Source: Clostridia bacterium
GTDB taxonomy: Bacteria; Bacillota; Clostridia; TANB77; UBA1234
Length of the DNA stretch: 64,000 nucleotides
Direction of reading: 5' to 3'
Assembly: GCA_017469465.1 (NCBI GenBank)
Contig: JAFUGH010000038.1
Location: 1-64,000 of the forward strand
Below the pieces are notes generated by a model. The model was not told the origin of the DNA, ran no database searches, and saw only the letters and a list, made by a program, of their open reading frames with translations. The translations under genes were made by a program, and so were the position numbers. Positions within the stretch are counted from its first letter, which is position 1. Each line of letters starts with the position of its first letter. Shown piece by piece: positions 27,421 to 36,203 of the stretch.

Positions 27421-28419
27421 ATGTTAATTAATAATGACGATACACCTAAAATTTTAAGAGATTATTTAAATTACAATTCAAATTTAAATAAATCTAAAAA
27501 TACAATTCATGAATATAAATATGATTTAACTAATTTTTTAAAATATATGAAATGGCTTTCGCTTAACGACAAAAACGTTGAAGTCAGTGAAATCTCAATT
27601 AAAGATGTTGATGCAAAGTTCTTAAATGCAATTGATTTAAATGATTTATATGATTATATGACATATTTAAAAGATACTTTTAATGACAAACCTACTACTC
27701 GTGCTCGTAAAGTTGCTAGTATCCGTAGTTTCTTTAAATATTTGCATGTTAAGGCTAAACTTATTGATGATAATCCAGCAAAAGAATTAGAGAGTCCAAA
27801 ACTTGGTAAAAGATTACCAAAATATCTTACATTAGAGCAAAGTACCTCCCTACTCGACCAAGTTAAAAATAAAAAGCCAATTGGTAGACAACATGATAAT
27901 TCAATTAGGGACTATGCTATGATCACTTTATTTTTAAATTGTGGCATGAGATTATCTGAGCTTATTAGTATAAATATTAATCATATAAAATTTGATGAGA
28001 ACTTACTTACTGTCGTTGGAAAAGGTGATAAAGAAAGAACGGTATATTTAAATAAGGCTTGCATTGATGCAATTAATGATTACCTTAAAGTAAGACCCTT
28101 TGATGATGATGTAATTGATCAAGAAGCTTTATTTTTAAGTGAAAGAAAGCAACGAATTAGTAGACGTAGTGTTCAGCACATTATAAAAGAAAATTTGAAA
28201 CAAATTAGTGGTGCAGAAAATCTTTCTACTCATAAGTTAAGACATACCGCAGCAACATTAATGTACCAATATGGTAATGTTGATATAAGAGCTTTGCAAG
28301 AAATACTCGGACACGAAAGCATTGCTACAACTGAAATATATACTCATGTAGATAATTCACAAATTAGAGATGCTGTTGAAAGTAATCCTCTTGCTAATTA
28401 TAAACCTGATACACAATAA
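27421..28419 (+). CDS. Tyrosine recombinase (XerC/D-like)
   Basis: Site-specific recombinase of 332 residues. An N-terminal SAM-like core-binding domain (about 8-135) is followed by the catalytic domain with Arg in CGMRLSELI (about 180), Lys in VGKGDKERTV, HKLRHTAATL (about 277), LGHESIATTEIYTHV and the Tyr nucleophile within IYTHV. All catalytic residues are intact. The length and tail fit the XerC/XerD type that resolves chromosome dimers, but its position beside inverted repeats leaves a role in local inversion open. Ribosome binding site TTGGAGG. Confidence 0.85.
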   Translation: MLINNDDTPKILRDYLNYNSNLNKSKNTIHEYKYDLTNFLKYMKWLSLNDKNVEVSEISIKDVDAKFLNAIDLNDLYDYMTYLKDTFNDKPTTRARKVASIRSFFKYLHVKAKLIDDNPAKELESPKLGKRLPKYLTLEQSTSLLDQVKNKKPIGRQHDNSIRDYAMITLFLNCGMRLSELISININHIKFDENLLTVVGKGDKERTVYLNKACIDAINDYLKVRPFDDDVIDQEALFLSERKQRISRRSVQHIIKENLKQISGAENLSTHKLRHTAATLMYQYGNVDIRALQEILGHESIATTEIYTHVDNSQIRDAVESNPLANYKPDTQ

Positions 28420-28491
28420 TCATTGAATCATAGTGGTGAACTCTTAGTTCGCCATAATTATCCGTTTGTATAGAAATACAAGGTATTCTAT

Positions 28492-28770
28492 TTACACATT
28501 ATTATCTGGTACTAATAGTGTTTGTCCAACATATACGATTGAAGAATCTAAGTGATTAAGTTTCTTTATTTCGTATATGTTTTTATTTATATTTCCTCCA
28601 AGTTCTGTAGCAATCGTCCAAAGAGAGTCACCTTGACAAACCGTAATATTATTATATTTTTCTTTTTCATGAGAAAAAACCTTATTAATAAACATGTTTG
28701 TAAGACATGAAATGATGACAAATAATATAATAAGAAAGGTAATAAATCTTGGCATATTTTTTATTTTCAT
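28492..28770 (-). CDS. yneA: YneA-like SOS cell-division suppressor (LysM protein)
   Basis: A 92-residue protein with a membrane or signal helix (about 10-30) and a C-terminal LysM domain (VCQGDSLWTIA, then LVPDN), the architecture of B. subtilis YneA, which delays septation during DNA damage. The start at 28770 is set by ATGGAGGG upstream. The promoter carries two LexA-type boxes (see the next entry), which fits the assignment. YneA normally sits beside lexA; here a recombinase gene is the neighbour and lexA is not in the window. Confidence 0.75.
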   Translation of the reverse strand: MKIKNMPRFITFLIILFVIISCLTNMFINKVFSHEKEKYNNITVCQGDSLWTIATELGGNINKNIYEIKKLNHLDSSIVYVGQTLLVPDNNV

Positions 28771-28819
28771 ATAAATCCCTCCATATAGAACTATGATAAT
28801 TGAAACTTGCTGCAAAAAG

Positions 28820-28875
28820 AAACGAGTGTTCTTGTTTACAATTAATATAATATACGAACATATATTCTTTGTCAA
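28820..28875 (-). promoter_or_regulatory. SOS promoter with two LexA-type boxes
   Basis: On the minus strand, TTGACA (28875-28870), 17-base spacer and TATTAT (28852-28847). Box 1, GAAT-ATAT-GTTC (28867-28856), lies inside the spacer. Box 2, GAAC-ACTC-GTTT (28831-28820), lies just downstream of -10. Each differs by one base from the Firmicute LexA core GAAC-N4-GTTC. Confidence 0.75.
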
Positions 28876-29001
28876 TGCTTTTTTGAAAAAATGCAAAAAA
28901 ATGTTCGCGATAATATCTTGACCGTATTATGAAAGGATAATGTAATTTTGCTATCCTTTAACAATGGAAATCTTTCGGAAAGGTGGCAGAGTATATAGCA
29001 G

Positions 29002-29044
29002 AAGCCCCTATGAAATACTACCACTTTTTTCATAGGGGCTTTTA
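29002..29044. terminator. Bidirectional terminator
   Basis: Perfect 14-bp arms AAGCCCCTATGAAA and TTTCATAGGGGCTT with an 12-base loop; T-run on the plus side. It lies downstream of the minus-strand ackA gene. Confidence 0.8.
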
Positions 29045-29104
29045 TGTTTCTTGAATTATTGTTCTACAACAATGAAAGTGCACATCCATGCAACTATCTT
29101 CTTG

Positions 29105-30316
29105 TTATTGAGCAAGTTTCATTGCTTCTTTGGCAATAATGATTTCTTCATTTGTTGCAATAACAAACATTTTTACTTTTGATTCAGGAGTACTTACAAT
29201 TCCTTCATACATCTCATCTTCTATATTTGTATCATCATATATTATTCCAAACTCTTCTAATCCATCAACACAAGCTTTAACAACATCTGGATTATGTTCT
29301 CCTATTCCACCTTCAAATGTAATACAATCTACGTGTCCAAGCACTGCCATGTATGCTCCGATATATTTTCTAATTCTATAGGATAGAACTTCAAGTGCCA
29401 TAGCAGCTCTTTCATCCCCTTGCTTACGAAGTTCTCTTAAGTCACGAACATCTCCTGTAGAACCAGAAAGTGCAAGAAGTCCAGAATGTTTATTCAAGAT
29501 ATTTAGCATTTTATGAATGTCTATTTCTTCTTTTTCCATAATAAATTCTAAAATAGCTGGGTCTAAATCACCACTACGAGTACCCATTACTAAACCTTCA
29601 AGTGGTGTGAATCCCATTGAGGTATCAACGCATTTTCCATTTTTAATGGCTGATATACTTGAACCATTCCCCAAATGGCAAGAAATCATATTTAATTCGT
29701 TTTCTGGTTTTCCCATTAATTTAGCAGCTTCATGAGTAACATATTCATGTGACATACCATGAGCGCCATATCTTCTAACACCATGATTTAAATAGTATTC
29801 ATATGGTATTCCATATAAATAAGCTTTTTCAGGCATTGTTTGATGGAATGTTGTATCAAATACTAATACTTCTGGAATGCCAGGCATTGTCTCCAAGCAA
29901 GCATTAATTCCTTGCAATGCGGGTGGATTATGTAGAGGGGCATATGGAATTGACTTTTCTTTAAACGTTTCAATTACTTCATCAGTAACTAGTGTAGATT
30001 CTTTAAAGAAAGGACCAGCATTGACAATTCTATGACCAATGGCAGAAATTTCATCAAGGCTTGCAACAACACCCTCTTCAGGATCAGTCATATATTTAAC
30101 AACAGCTTTAAATGCTGCTAAATGGTCAGGAAGTGGCATTGTTTCTTTAATCTTTTTCCCACTTCTTCCTTTATATTCGATAAATGGTGGCGTAATAGCA
30201 TCCATACTACCACCGATTACATCACATTTTCCTTTGCATAATACACTCTCATCATCCATATTAATTAATTGATATTTTAGAGATGAACTTCCGCAATTAA
30301 CTACTAATACTTTCAT
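29105..30316 (-). CDS. ackA: Acetate kinase
   Basis: Makes ATP and acetate from acetyl phosphate, the last step of acetogenic fermentation. The ASKHA-fold opening VLVVNCGSSSLKYQL binds phosphate, followed by SHLGNGSSISAI, the TPLEGLVMGTRSGDLDP signature and FEGGIGEHNP. 403 residues, full length. Downstream of pta on the same strand with a 121-base gap, the classic pta-ackA pair. Confidence 0.97.
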   Translation of the reverse strand: MKVLVVNCGSSSLKYQLINMDDESVLCKGKCDVIGGSMDAITPPFIEYKGRSGKKIKETMPLPDHLAAFKAVVKYMTDPEEGVVASLDEISAIGHRIVNAGPFFKESTLVTDEVIETFKEKSIPYAPLHNPPALQGINACLETMPGIPEVLVFDTTFHQTMPEKAYLYGIPYEYYLNHGVRRYGAHGMSHEYVTHEAAKLMGKPENELNMISCHLGNGSSISAIKNGKCVDTSMGFTPLEGLVMGTRSGDLDPAILEFIMEKEEIDIHKMLNILNKHSGLLALSGSTGDVRDLRELRKQGDERAAMALEVLSYRIRKYIGAYMAVLGHVDCITFEGGIGEHNPDVVKACVDGLEEFGIIYDDTNIEDEMYEGIVSTPESKVKMFVIATNEEIIIAKEAMKLAQ

Positions 30317-30437
30317 TTTTTATTCTCCCTTCGATTTTAAATTCATTGAAAATAAATATATCATATATTACATAAAAACACAAATATTTTATATCCTATT
30401 TTTTACCATATATATCTTTTAGCAAAGGTCGTTTTAC

Positions 30438-31424
30438 TTATTCTTGATTTGCTTGTACTGCAGTAATGGCAACTACGCCAACAATATCATCCATAGAACA
30501 ACCTCTACTTAAATCATTAACAGGGCGTTTTATTCCTTGGGTAATTGGACCATATGCTTCAGCACTTGCTAATCTTTGTACTAATTTATAGCCAATATTT
30601 CCTGAATTTAGGTCTGGAAAGATAAGAATGTTGGCTTTGCCAGCAACTTCGCTTTTTGGTGCCTTTTGAGCTGCTACAGAAGGTATTATAGCAGCGTCTA
30701 ATTGTAGCTCACCTTCTATTTTTAATTCAGGACACATGTCTTTTACCATTTTGGTAGCGTCTATTACTTTGGAAGTCATATCAGTTAAAGGAGCACTACC
30801 TAGGGTTGAATAAGAAAGCATTGCAACTTTAGGTTCTTTTCCAATTAATTGTTCCCATGACTTACAAGAAGAAATGGCAATTTCAGAAAGTTCTTCTGCA
30901 TTTGGATTCATATTAAGTCCACAATCAGAAAATAAAAAGGTTCCCTCTTCTCCATACAAGCAATGCGGAACATTCATAATGAAGAAACTTGAAACAATCT
31001 TTGTATTGGGAGCTGTTTTTAATATTTGAAGTGCTGGTCGTAAAGTGTCTGCTGTTGAACAAATACTGCCTGCTACTAAACCATCAGCATATCCCATTTT
31101 TACCATCATGGTTCCAAAGTATATATTATCTTTCATCATTTCTTTTGCTTTTTCCATATCAACGCCTTTTTCTTTTCTTAGTTCATAAAATTCTTTAACA
31201 AATATGTCATATTTATCGCTTTCAGTAGGGTTAATGATTTCTATATCATCTAATGTTATCTCAGGGTTTAAATTGCTTTTTTCACCGATTAGTATTACTT
31301 TTGCAAAACCTTCATCCATAATTTTTCTAGCTGCTTCTTGAACTCGTATATCCTGAGATTCAGGAAGTACAATTGTTTTACAATTTTGTTTTGCTATTTT
31401 TTTCATATTTTCTATAAAACTCAT
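30438..31424 (-). CDS. pta: Phosphate acetyltransferase
   Basis: Interconverts acetyl-CoA and acetyl phosphate and feeds acetate kinase. 328 residues of the short (single-domain) Pta type: KTIVLPESQDIRVQEAA near the N-terminus, YADGLVAGSICSTADTLRPAL (about 112), then GKANILIFPDLNSGNIGYK and GPITQGIKRPVNDLSRG near the C-terminus. It starts after AGAGGTGA. Confidence 0.96.
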   Translation of the reverse strand: MSFIENMKKIAKQNCKTIVLPESQDIRVQEAARKIMDEGFAKVILIGEKSNLNPEITLDDIEIINPTESDKYDIFVKEFYELRKEKGVDMEKAKEMMKDNIYFGTMMVKMGYADGLVAGSICSTADTLRPALQILKTAPNTKIVSSFFIMNVPHCLYGEEGTFLFSDCGLNMNPNAEELSEIAISSCKSWEQLIGKEPKVAMLSYSTLGSAPLTDMTSKVIDATKMVKDMCPELKIEGELQLDAAIIPSVAAQKAPKSEVAGKANILIFPDLNSGNIGYKLVQRLASAEAYGPITQGIKRPVNDLSRGCSMDDIVGVVAITAVQANQE

Positions 31425-31486
31425 AAAAAATCACCTCTAGGAATAATTATATAGCTTATATTATTACATTTCAATTAAAAAATATA

Positions 31487-31540
31487 AGGACGAAGAATCT
31501 GCATAAAATGTGCTGCCATTTATACAAAATTCTCCGTCCT
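31487..31540 (-). terminator. Long hairpin with T-run upstream of pta
   Basis: Arms of 24 bases (31487-31510 with 31517-31540, several mismatches), followed on the minus strand by TATATTTTTT. It terminates the small gene at 31579-31716 before pta. The right arm contains the complement of GGACGGAGAATTTTG, very like the repeat unit of the large palindrome at 61838-62046, so it may be a decayed copy of the same element. Confidence 0.6.
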
Positions 31541-31578
31541 CATTGTGTAGGTTTTCATATAATACCTCCATCCAATTT

Positions 31579-31716
31579 TTATGAGAAAAACAATATTATG
31601 ATAGCGAGTATTACGAGAAGACCAAAACAACCGCATCCTTCATTATCATTTGAAGAATTATCATCCTTGTCAGGGAGAAGAAACAGTAAGTATAACCAAT
31701 CATCTTTGTTTTTCAT
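31579..31716 (-). CDS. Small membrane protein, 45 residues
   Basis: A 45-codon gene with a strong ribosome binding site (AGGAGGG, 6 bases before the ATG at 31716). The N-terminal half is charged (KNKDDWLYLL...PDKDDNSSNDNEG), followed by CGCFG and a hydrophobic C-terminal helix (about 31-45). It resembles small spore-associated clostridial membrane proteins in layout, but I cannot name a family. It lies between pta and the Cys-rich gene at 31892-32235. Just beyond it, 31542-31567 holds an ATG with a good AGGAGG-like site but only 12 codons before a stop. Confidence 0.6.
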   Translation of the reverse strand: MKNKDDWLYLLFLLPDKDDNSSNDNEGCGCFGLLVILAIIILFFS

Positions 31717-31891
31717 AAGAATCCCTCCTAAAAATAATGGAGTCACTAGTTACGAAAAAGAGTATTTTGGTATTTAAGCTAAGGACACTCTCCTTTCATT
31801 ACTTAAAATGCGGTTTCTACTAAGATAAAGAAATATCTTAATTACTGTAGTTTTATTATGGTATTAATTATATTATGTAATCATCAAAAAG

Positions 31892-32235
31892 TCAACAAAT
31901 AACAGTTACAAATCTTAGATTACAGGTATTGCAATACATTATTTTATTATTATTCATAGAACTTAAAAGTAAGTAATTTTCACCAATTCTTTCTAATATC
32001 CCGTTCTCTCTTTTCTAAATTATCATCAATTTCGAATTCACATACACATCTTCTACCGAAGGCAACAGCATAGAGAATCTAACAGATTTTCATTCGTACA
32101 GTTTTCCTGATTACTTAATGTATCTGAATGATTGCATCCTATAGTATTGGGCAAAGCATTATTGCAATTTAAGTTATTCGATAAAATATTATTGAAATTG
32201 CCATTGCATATTGAATTTCTACAGCGGTTATTCAT
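31892..32235 (-). CDS. Small Cys/Asn-rich protein with two CGG +1 shifts
   Basis: The start at 32235 follows AAAGGAGAG. The zero frame runs 60 codons (MNNRCRNSICNGN...) and ends CTT-CGG-TAG. Skipping the C of CGG (32056-32058) gives CCCLGRRCVCEFEIDDN. A second in-frame CGG (32001-32003) follows, with a stop seven codons later; skipping its C gives KREGILERIGENYLL and continues to YCNTCNLRFVTVIC, stop at 31892. The joined product is 113 residues with 12 Cys. The post-shift segments look like real coding sequence (balanced, Cys-patterned, no stops), whereas the zero-frame ends do not. Family unknown; a spore-coat or metal-binding role is only a guess. Confidence 0.6.
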
Positions 32236-32287
32236 AGTTTTCTCTCTCCTTTCAATTTTTATTATAATATGCTATAATTTCAAAGAG

Positions 32288-33187
32288 GTGATAACAATAG
32301 AACTGAAATATAGTGTAAATGAAAGTGAAGACGGTATGAAAATTGCTAAAATTTTGATGAAACAACTAAAGATATCCAATCGATTATTGACAAAATTAAA
32401 AATGAATGAAAAAATTTTAGTGAATGATATCCCAGTTTTTTCTAATTATCTTGTGCACAAAGGAGATTTAATTACTGTAAAATTAGATTTTATAGAGGAA
32501 GATACTATTCTTCCAGAACAAATTAATTTAGATATTTTATATGAAGATGAATATTTTTTAATTGTTAATAAGCCAGCTGGAATGGTTGTACATCCATGTA
32601 CCAATCATCCAAATGGTACACTGGCAAATGGAGTTAAGCATTATTTAAATAATCATAAAAAAATACGAGCCATTAATCGATTAGATAGAGATACATCAGG
32701 AATTGTCCTATTCGCCAAAAATGAATATATTCAAGAATTAATGATAAAATATGCAAATATGAAAAAAGAATATATAGCAATTGTTGAAGGTACTTTAGAA
32801 GAAAAGATTGGAACCATTAATAAACCGATTAAAAGAAAAAATGGTAGTATTATGGAGCGCGAAGTTTCTGAAGAGGGACAAATTGCCATTACGCATTATG
32901 AGGTGATACAAGAACTTGAGATTGAAAATAACCTAACTGTTTTGAAATTGAGTCTTGAAACTGGTAGAACACATCAAATAAGAGTTCATTTAGCATATAT
33001 GGGCAATCCAATACTAGGAGATACATTATATGGTAAGGAGAGTGCATTAATTTCAAGGCAAGCATTACATGCATTTCATTTACAATTTGAACATCCAATA
33101 ATGAAAGGCTATATTATCAATATTATGGCACCATTGCCAAGAGATATGAATGAAATAGTATTAAAAGGCAAAAAGGATTCTCAATAA
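32288..33187 (+). CDS. RluD-family rRNA pseudouridine synthase
   Basis: RluA/RluD-family pseudouridine synthase, about 300 residues. An S4-like N-terminal domain (GMKIAKILMKQLKISNRLL, then NDIPV) precedes the catalytic domain with the active-site Asp in INRLDRDTSGIVLFAK (about 137), then ETGRTHQIRVHLAYMGNPILGD. It modifies uridines in 23S rRNA or tRNA; the exact site is not predictable. Start uncertain: GTG 32288 lies inside the AGAGGTG site, and an ATA at 32297 is placed better for that site. Ends in a bidirectional terminator. Confidence 0.85.
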   Translation: MITIELKYSVNESEDGMKIAKILMKQLKISNRLLTKLKMNEKILVNDIPVFSNYLVHKGDLITVKLDFIEEDTILPEQINLDILYEDEYFLIVNKPAGMVVHPCTNHPNGTLANGVKHYLNNHKKIRAINRLDRDTSGIVLFAKNEYIQELMIKYANMKKEYIAIVEGTLEEKIGTINKPIKRKNGSIMEREVSEEGQIAITHYEVIQELEIENNLTVLKLSLETGRTHQIRVHLAYMGNPILGDTLYGKESALISRQALHAFHLQFEHPIMKGYIINIMAPLPRDMNEIVLKGKKDSQ

Positions 33188-33201
33188 AGAGAATCCTTTT
33201 T
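33170..33201. terminator. Bidirectional terminator
   Basis: Perfect 13-bp arms AAAAAGGATTCTC and GAGAATCCTTTTT with loop AATAAA, between the RluD-type gene and the convergent gene ending at 33202. Confidence 0.9.
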
Positions 33202-33417
33202 CTACTTGATAACTTTAATTTCACTATCAAGACCTAAGAGAAATTCTGCCCTTTTAGCCTTGCTAGTGAAACTATACCTACGTTCAACTGAACCATTCGG
33301 AAGATGAACAATCTCTGAAGTCATCCGGCAATTAAATTTGCTGACATATTCTTCAAACATTTTCAAACTGTCCCTTTTCATCATGACACTTATACTTACA
33401 GGCTTCAAATGAATCAT
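33202..33417 (-). CDS. Small hypothetical protein (orphan)
   Basis: A 71-residue basic protein of unknown family. It overlaps the upstream gene by four bases (ATGA), so the two form a coupled pair. One in-frame CGG (33325-33327, in FNCRMTS) must be read as Arg, unlike native genes here. It probably came with its partner as a small accessory cassette between an RluD-type gene and RNase P RNA. Confidence 0.55.
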   Translation of the reverse strand: MIHLKPVSISVMMKRDSLKMFEEYVSKFNCRMTSEIVHLPNGSVERRYSFTSKAKRAEFLLGLDSEIKVIK

Positions 33418-33599
33418 GCCATCACCTCAGAAAAAATCTTACAAAAAACATGACCAAAGGAATCTTTCCCAAGGACGGTATACTCCACTTCACCAGAAGG
33501 ATAGTCATGAGCAAGTATCTTGCTAATGACTGTAATTTTTTGAATCTCGTTGATCCGATTCTGGACGTTGCTTGGAAGAGAAGAAAATTCAATTGCCAT
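33414..33599 (-). CDS. Small hypothetical protein (orphan), first of pair
   Basis: A 61-residue protein starting at 33599 after TTAGGAGA. No recognised domain. The in-frame CGG (33555-33557, in VQNRINEI) must be read as Arg. Same features as its partner at 33202. Confidence 0.5.
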   Translation of the reverse strand: MAIEFSSLPSNVQNRINEIQKITVISKILAHDYPSGEVEYTVLGKDSFGHVFCKIFSEVMA

Positions 33600-33703
33600 A
33601 TAAAATCTCCTAACTTATTAAAATTAGAATTCATAAGGGCACCAAACACTCTAAATTATATCACACTTTATGTAAAGTGTAAAGCGAAATTTGCAAAAAA
33701 ATA

Positions 33704-34038
33704 GAGTAAATCTATAAGCCGGGTTCTGTCGTGGATAATCATTTATCTAGGACGTATATTGCTATACGACTCAAGCCATCTTCTTTAAGAAGCTAGACGG
33801 GCCGTCTTTAAAGCGCTTCTCCCATGATGTTGCTCCGAGTGGGGTTTACATAGCAAGCATGTCTCCATGCTTCTGGTAGGCTCTTACCCTGCCGTTTCAT
33901 CCTTACCCAAATAATGGGCGGTTATTTTCTGTTGCACTTTCCTTAGAATCACTTCCACCAGCCGTTAGCTGGCACCCTGCCCTATGGAGCCCGGACTTTC
34001 CTCTCGTTCTTTTGAACCAGCGATTATCTAATTTACTC
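33704..34038 (-). ncRNA. rnpB: RNase P RNA
   Basis: Catalytic RNA that trims the 5' ends of precursor tRNAs. On the minus strand it reads GAGGAAAGTCCGGGCTCC near the 5' end, GGTAAGGATGAAACGGCAGG-type core segments, and AGAACCCGGCTTATAGA near the 3' end: the universal P4-forming conserved elements. The closing helix is TAGAGTAAAT with ATTTACTC. About 335 nt, typical length. Confidence 0.97.
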
Positions 34039-34171
34039 TAGTTTCTATTGTAAATGATTTTTAACTTTATGTCAATTAATAAATGACAATAAAATTGGAG
34101 AATCTTTTTCCATATTTTTCAACTATATTTTTAAAATAGAACGTTGTATAATTAATTTAAGAGGTGAGGTT

Positions 34172-34459
34172 ATGAGAGATGTAACAATTACATTATTATC
34201 GAAAAAACCATCAGAATTAAATAAATTTCTAAATAACTTTTTTGACGAAGAAGTAGATGTAACAGAGGAAGCATTTATGTGGTCATGTATATATCAAGAG
34301 CCGCTAGCAAGTGTTAACCTCATCTCTACTTTAATTGATAATAGTGAAAAATATAAAATTGAAGCTTTAATTTCAATTGAGCATCTAAATAGTATTAAAG
34401 TTTCTGACGAAAATATAGATGACTTAATTAAGTTAATGTATTTTAGGTATTATACATAA
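34172..34459 (+). CDS. Hypothetical 95-residue protein
   Basis: A soluble, acidic, helix-rich protein (FLNNFFDEEVDVTEEAFMW). The start follows AAGAGGTGAGG and a possible TATAAT at 34147. No recognised family. Monocistronic between RNase P RNA and a bidirectional terminator. Confidence 0.55.
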   Translation: MRDVTITLLSKKPSELNKFLNNFFDEEVDVTEEAFMWSCIYQEPLASVNLISTLIDNSEKYKIEALISIEHLNSIKVSDENIDDLIKLMYFRYYT

Positions 34460-34467
34460 AAATAAAA

Positions 34468-34503
34468 GAGTACCATGAACGTTTGCTTTTCGTGGTACTC
34501 CTT
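34468..34503. terminator. Bidirectional terminator
   Basis: Perfect 12-bp arms GAGTACCATGAA and TTCGTGGTACTC (with G-U) between the gene ending at 34459 and gpsA ending at 34507. Confidence 0.85.
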
Positions 34504-34506
34504 TAT

Positions 34507-35493
34507 TTATTCGCTCTTCCTATTTCTAGTCATTAAAGACTGAACAGATTCTTTAACATCCTTTCCTTCGGTAATGATTGCATGCATTTCGTCTATGATA
34601 GGCGTATATAACTCAAATTTTCTAGCAATGGTGTATGCACCTAGTACCGCATTTACTCCCTCCACTACCATTCCTACTTCCTTTTTTGCTTCTTCCAAAG
34701 ATTTGCCTTGTCCAAGTAAAATTCCACATTTTCTATTTCTACTATGTTTACTAGAACAAGTAACAAATAAGTCTCCTAAACCTGTCAATCCATAGAATGT
34801 TTCCTGCTTTGCTCCCATACCAATACCGATTCTAGAAATTTCTAAGAGACCTCTTGTTATAAGTGCAGCAATTGCATTATCTCCATAACCCATACCAATA
34901 GAAATACCACATGCAAGTGCGATAATATTTTTTAATGACCCCCCCACTTCTACACCGGTTAAATCACTATTAGTGTAAACGCGTAAGCAATCACTCATAA
35001 AAATTTCTTGAAGCTGATTCATCACTTCTTCTTCATCAGACGATACGACCACTGCTGTTGGAGTAAAAACAGAAACTTCTTCTGCGTGGCTCGGACCAGA
35101 TAGGGCTGATACATGTACATGAGGTAATATTTCTTTAATAACATCCGTAAAAATCATTAAAGTATCAGGCTCCATTCCTTTTGAACAAAGTACAAATATC
35201 TGATTTTCACTTGAGAATGGTTTTAATGAAATTAAAGTGCTTCTAATGGCACTGGATGGTGTTACAATTAAAACTATTTCTGCGTCTTTCATTGTGTCTT
35301 CAAAATTTGTATAACAAACTATTTCATTTGGAATTGTGACATTTGGCAAAAACATGCATTTATGTTTTTGATTAATTAAATTCGCTTCTTCTTGATTATA
35401 TGACCAAACTCTTACGTTATGACCATTTCTATTTAGTTGTAAGGCTAAAGCCACTCCCCAACTTCCACTGCCTATAACAGCAATTTTTTTCAT
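34507..35493 (-). CDS. gpsA: Glycerol-3-phosphate dehydrogenase [NAD(P)+]
   Basis: Reduces dihydroxyacetone phosphate to sn-glycerol 3-phosphate for phospholipid synthesis. Rossmann opening IAVIGSGSWGVALALQL, then LCSKGME, ALSGPSHAEEV and the catalytic GVEVGGSLKNIIALACG; near the C-terminus GLGDLFVTC. About 328 residues. ATG 35493 preferred over the upstream TTG 35514. It lies directly after plsY, which uses its product, within a der-plsY-gpsA series. Confidence 0.95.
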   Translation of the reverse strand: MKKIAVIGSGSWGVALALQLNRNGHNVRVWSYNQEEANLINQKHKCMFLPNVTIPNEIVCYTNFEDTMKDAEIVLIVTPSSAIRSTLISLKPFSSENQIFVLCSKGMEPDTLMIFTDVIKEILPHVHVSALSGPSHAEEVSVFTPTAVVVSSDEEEVMNQLQEIFMSDCLRVYTNSDLTGVEVGGSLKNIIALACGISIGMGYGDNAIAALITRGLLEISRIGIGMGAKQETFYGLTGLGDLFVTCSSKHSRNRKCGILLGQGKSLEEAKKEVGMVVEGVNAVLGAYTIARKFELYTPIIDEMHAIITEGKDVKESVQSLMTRNRKSE

Positions 35494-35518
35494 AATAACA
35501 TCTCGTTTCCTCAATAGA

Positions 35519-36184
35519 TTATTTTAAACTCTTTTCAGACTTTGTCTTCCAAAGTTTATTTTCAGTACCTTCTAGTAATCTTTTTATATTTGCTTTATGT
35601 CTAATAATCAATAATGCAGTAAGAAAGATTGCAAATAATAAATACAACTTTCTATCATTAAATGCTGTACCTGGCATTAATAGAACTAAAACAGGATATA
35701 AAATGGCAGCAGTAATAGAACCAAGTGATACCATTCTTGAAGCTAGTATAATTGCCAAAGCAAATACTAAACATATAATTCCTATTTTCCATTCCATGAT
35801 TAGAAGAATCCCTAAGGAAGTTGCAACACCTTTTCCCCCTTTAAAACCATAATATATAGGAAAATTATGTCCAAGCACAACTCCTATTCCAGCTGCTAAT
35901 AGTGCATAATCATGAAGTTTCATAAATTCCTCAGTTGTATAATTTCCAAGAGTTCCTATCCATCTTGCAAGAGATATTGCAATTACTGCTTTTAAAATAT
36001 CTACTAGTAAAACAGCAACTGCTGGCCATTTACCAAGTGTACGAAGGGTGTTGGTAGTTCCTGCATTTCCACTTCCTTGCGTTCTAATATCTTCTTTTTT
36101 TAGTATGTTACTTAAAATAATTGCTGGATTAATACTTCCAATTAGATATGAAAGTAAAGCAATAACTAAAACTTGCCATATCAT
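35519..36184 (-). CDS. plsY: Glycerol-3-phosphate acyltransferase PlsY
   Basis: Integral membrane enzyme that transfers the acyl group of acyl phosphate to glycerol 3-phosphate, the first step of phosphatidic acid synthesis. 221 residues, several helices, with the family motifs LIGSINPAIILS, GSGNAGTTNTLRTLGK and YYGFKGGKGVATSLG. Between der and gpsA with short gaps. Confidence 0.95.
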   Translation of the reverse strand: MIWQVLVIALLSYLIGSINPAIILSNILKKEDIRTQGSGNAGTTNTLRTLGKWPAVAVLLVDILKAVIAISLARWIGTLGNYTTEEFMKLHDYALLAAGIGVVLGHNFPIYYGFKGGKGVATSLGILLIMEWKIGIICLVFALAIILASRMVSLGSITAAILYPVLVLLMPGTAFNDRKLYLLFAIFLTALLIIRHKANIKRLLEGTENKLWKTKSEKSLK

Positions 36185-36203
36185 AACAATTCCTCCTTTG
36201 TTT

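Noticed and set aside
28900-29000. Possible tRNA or small RNA between the LysM gene and the terminator
   Set aside because: No cloverleaf or conserved T-arm; only a short AAAGGATA/TATCCTTT hairpin.
31508-31777. Plus-strand open frame of 89 codons
   Set aside because: Lies over a terminator hairpin and the well-supported 45-residue minus-strand gene; no ribosome site.
33422-33649. 75-codon minus-strand frame overlapping 33414-33599
   Set aside because: Different frame of the same region; the 61-codon gene has the ribosome site and the coupled partner.
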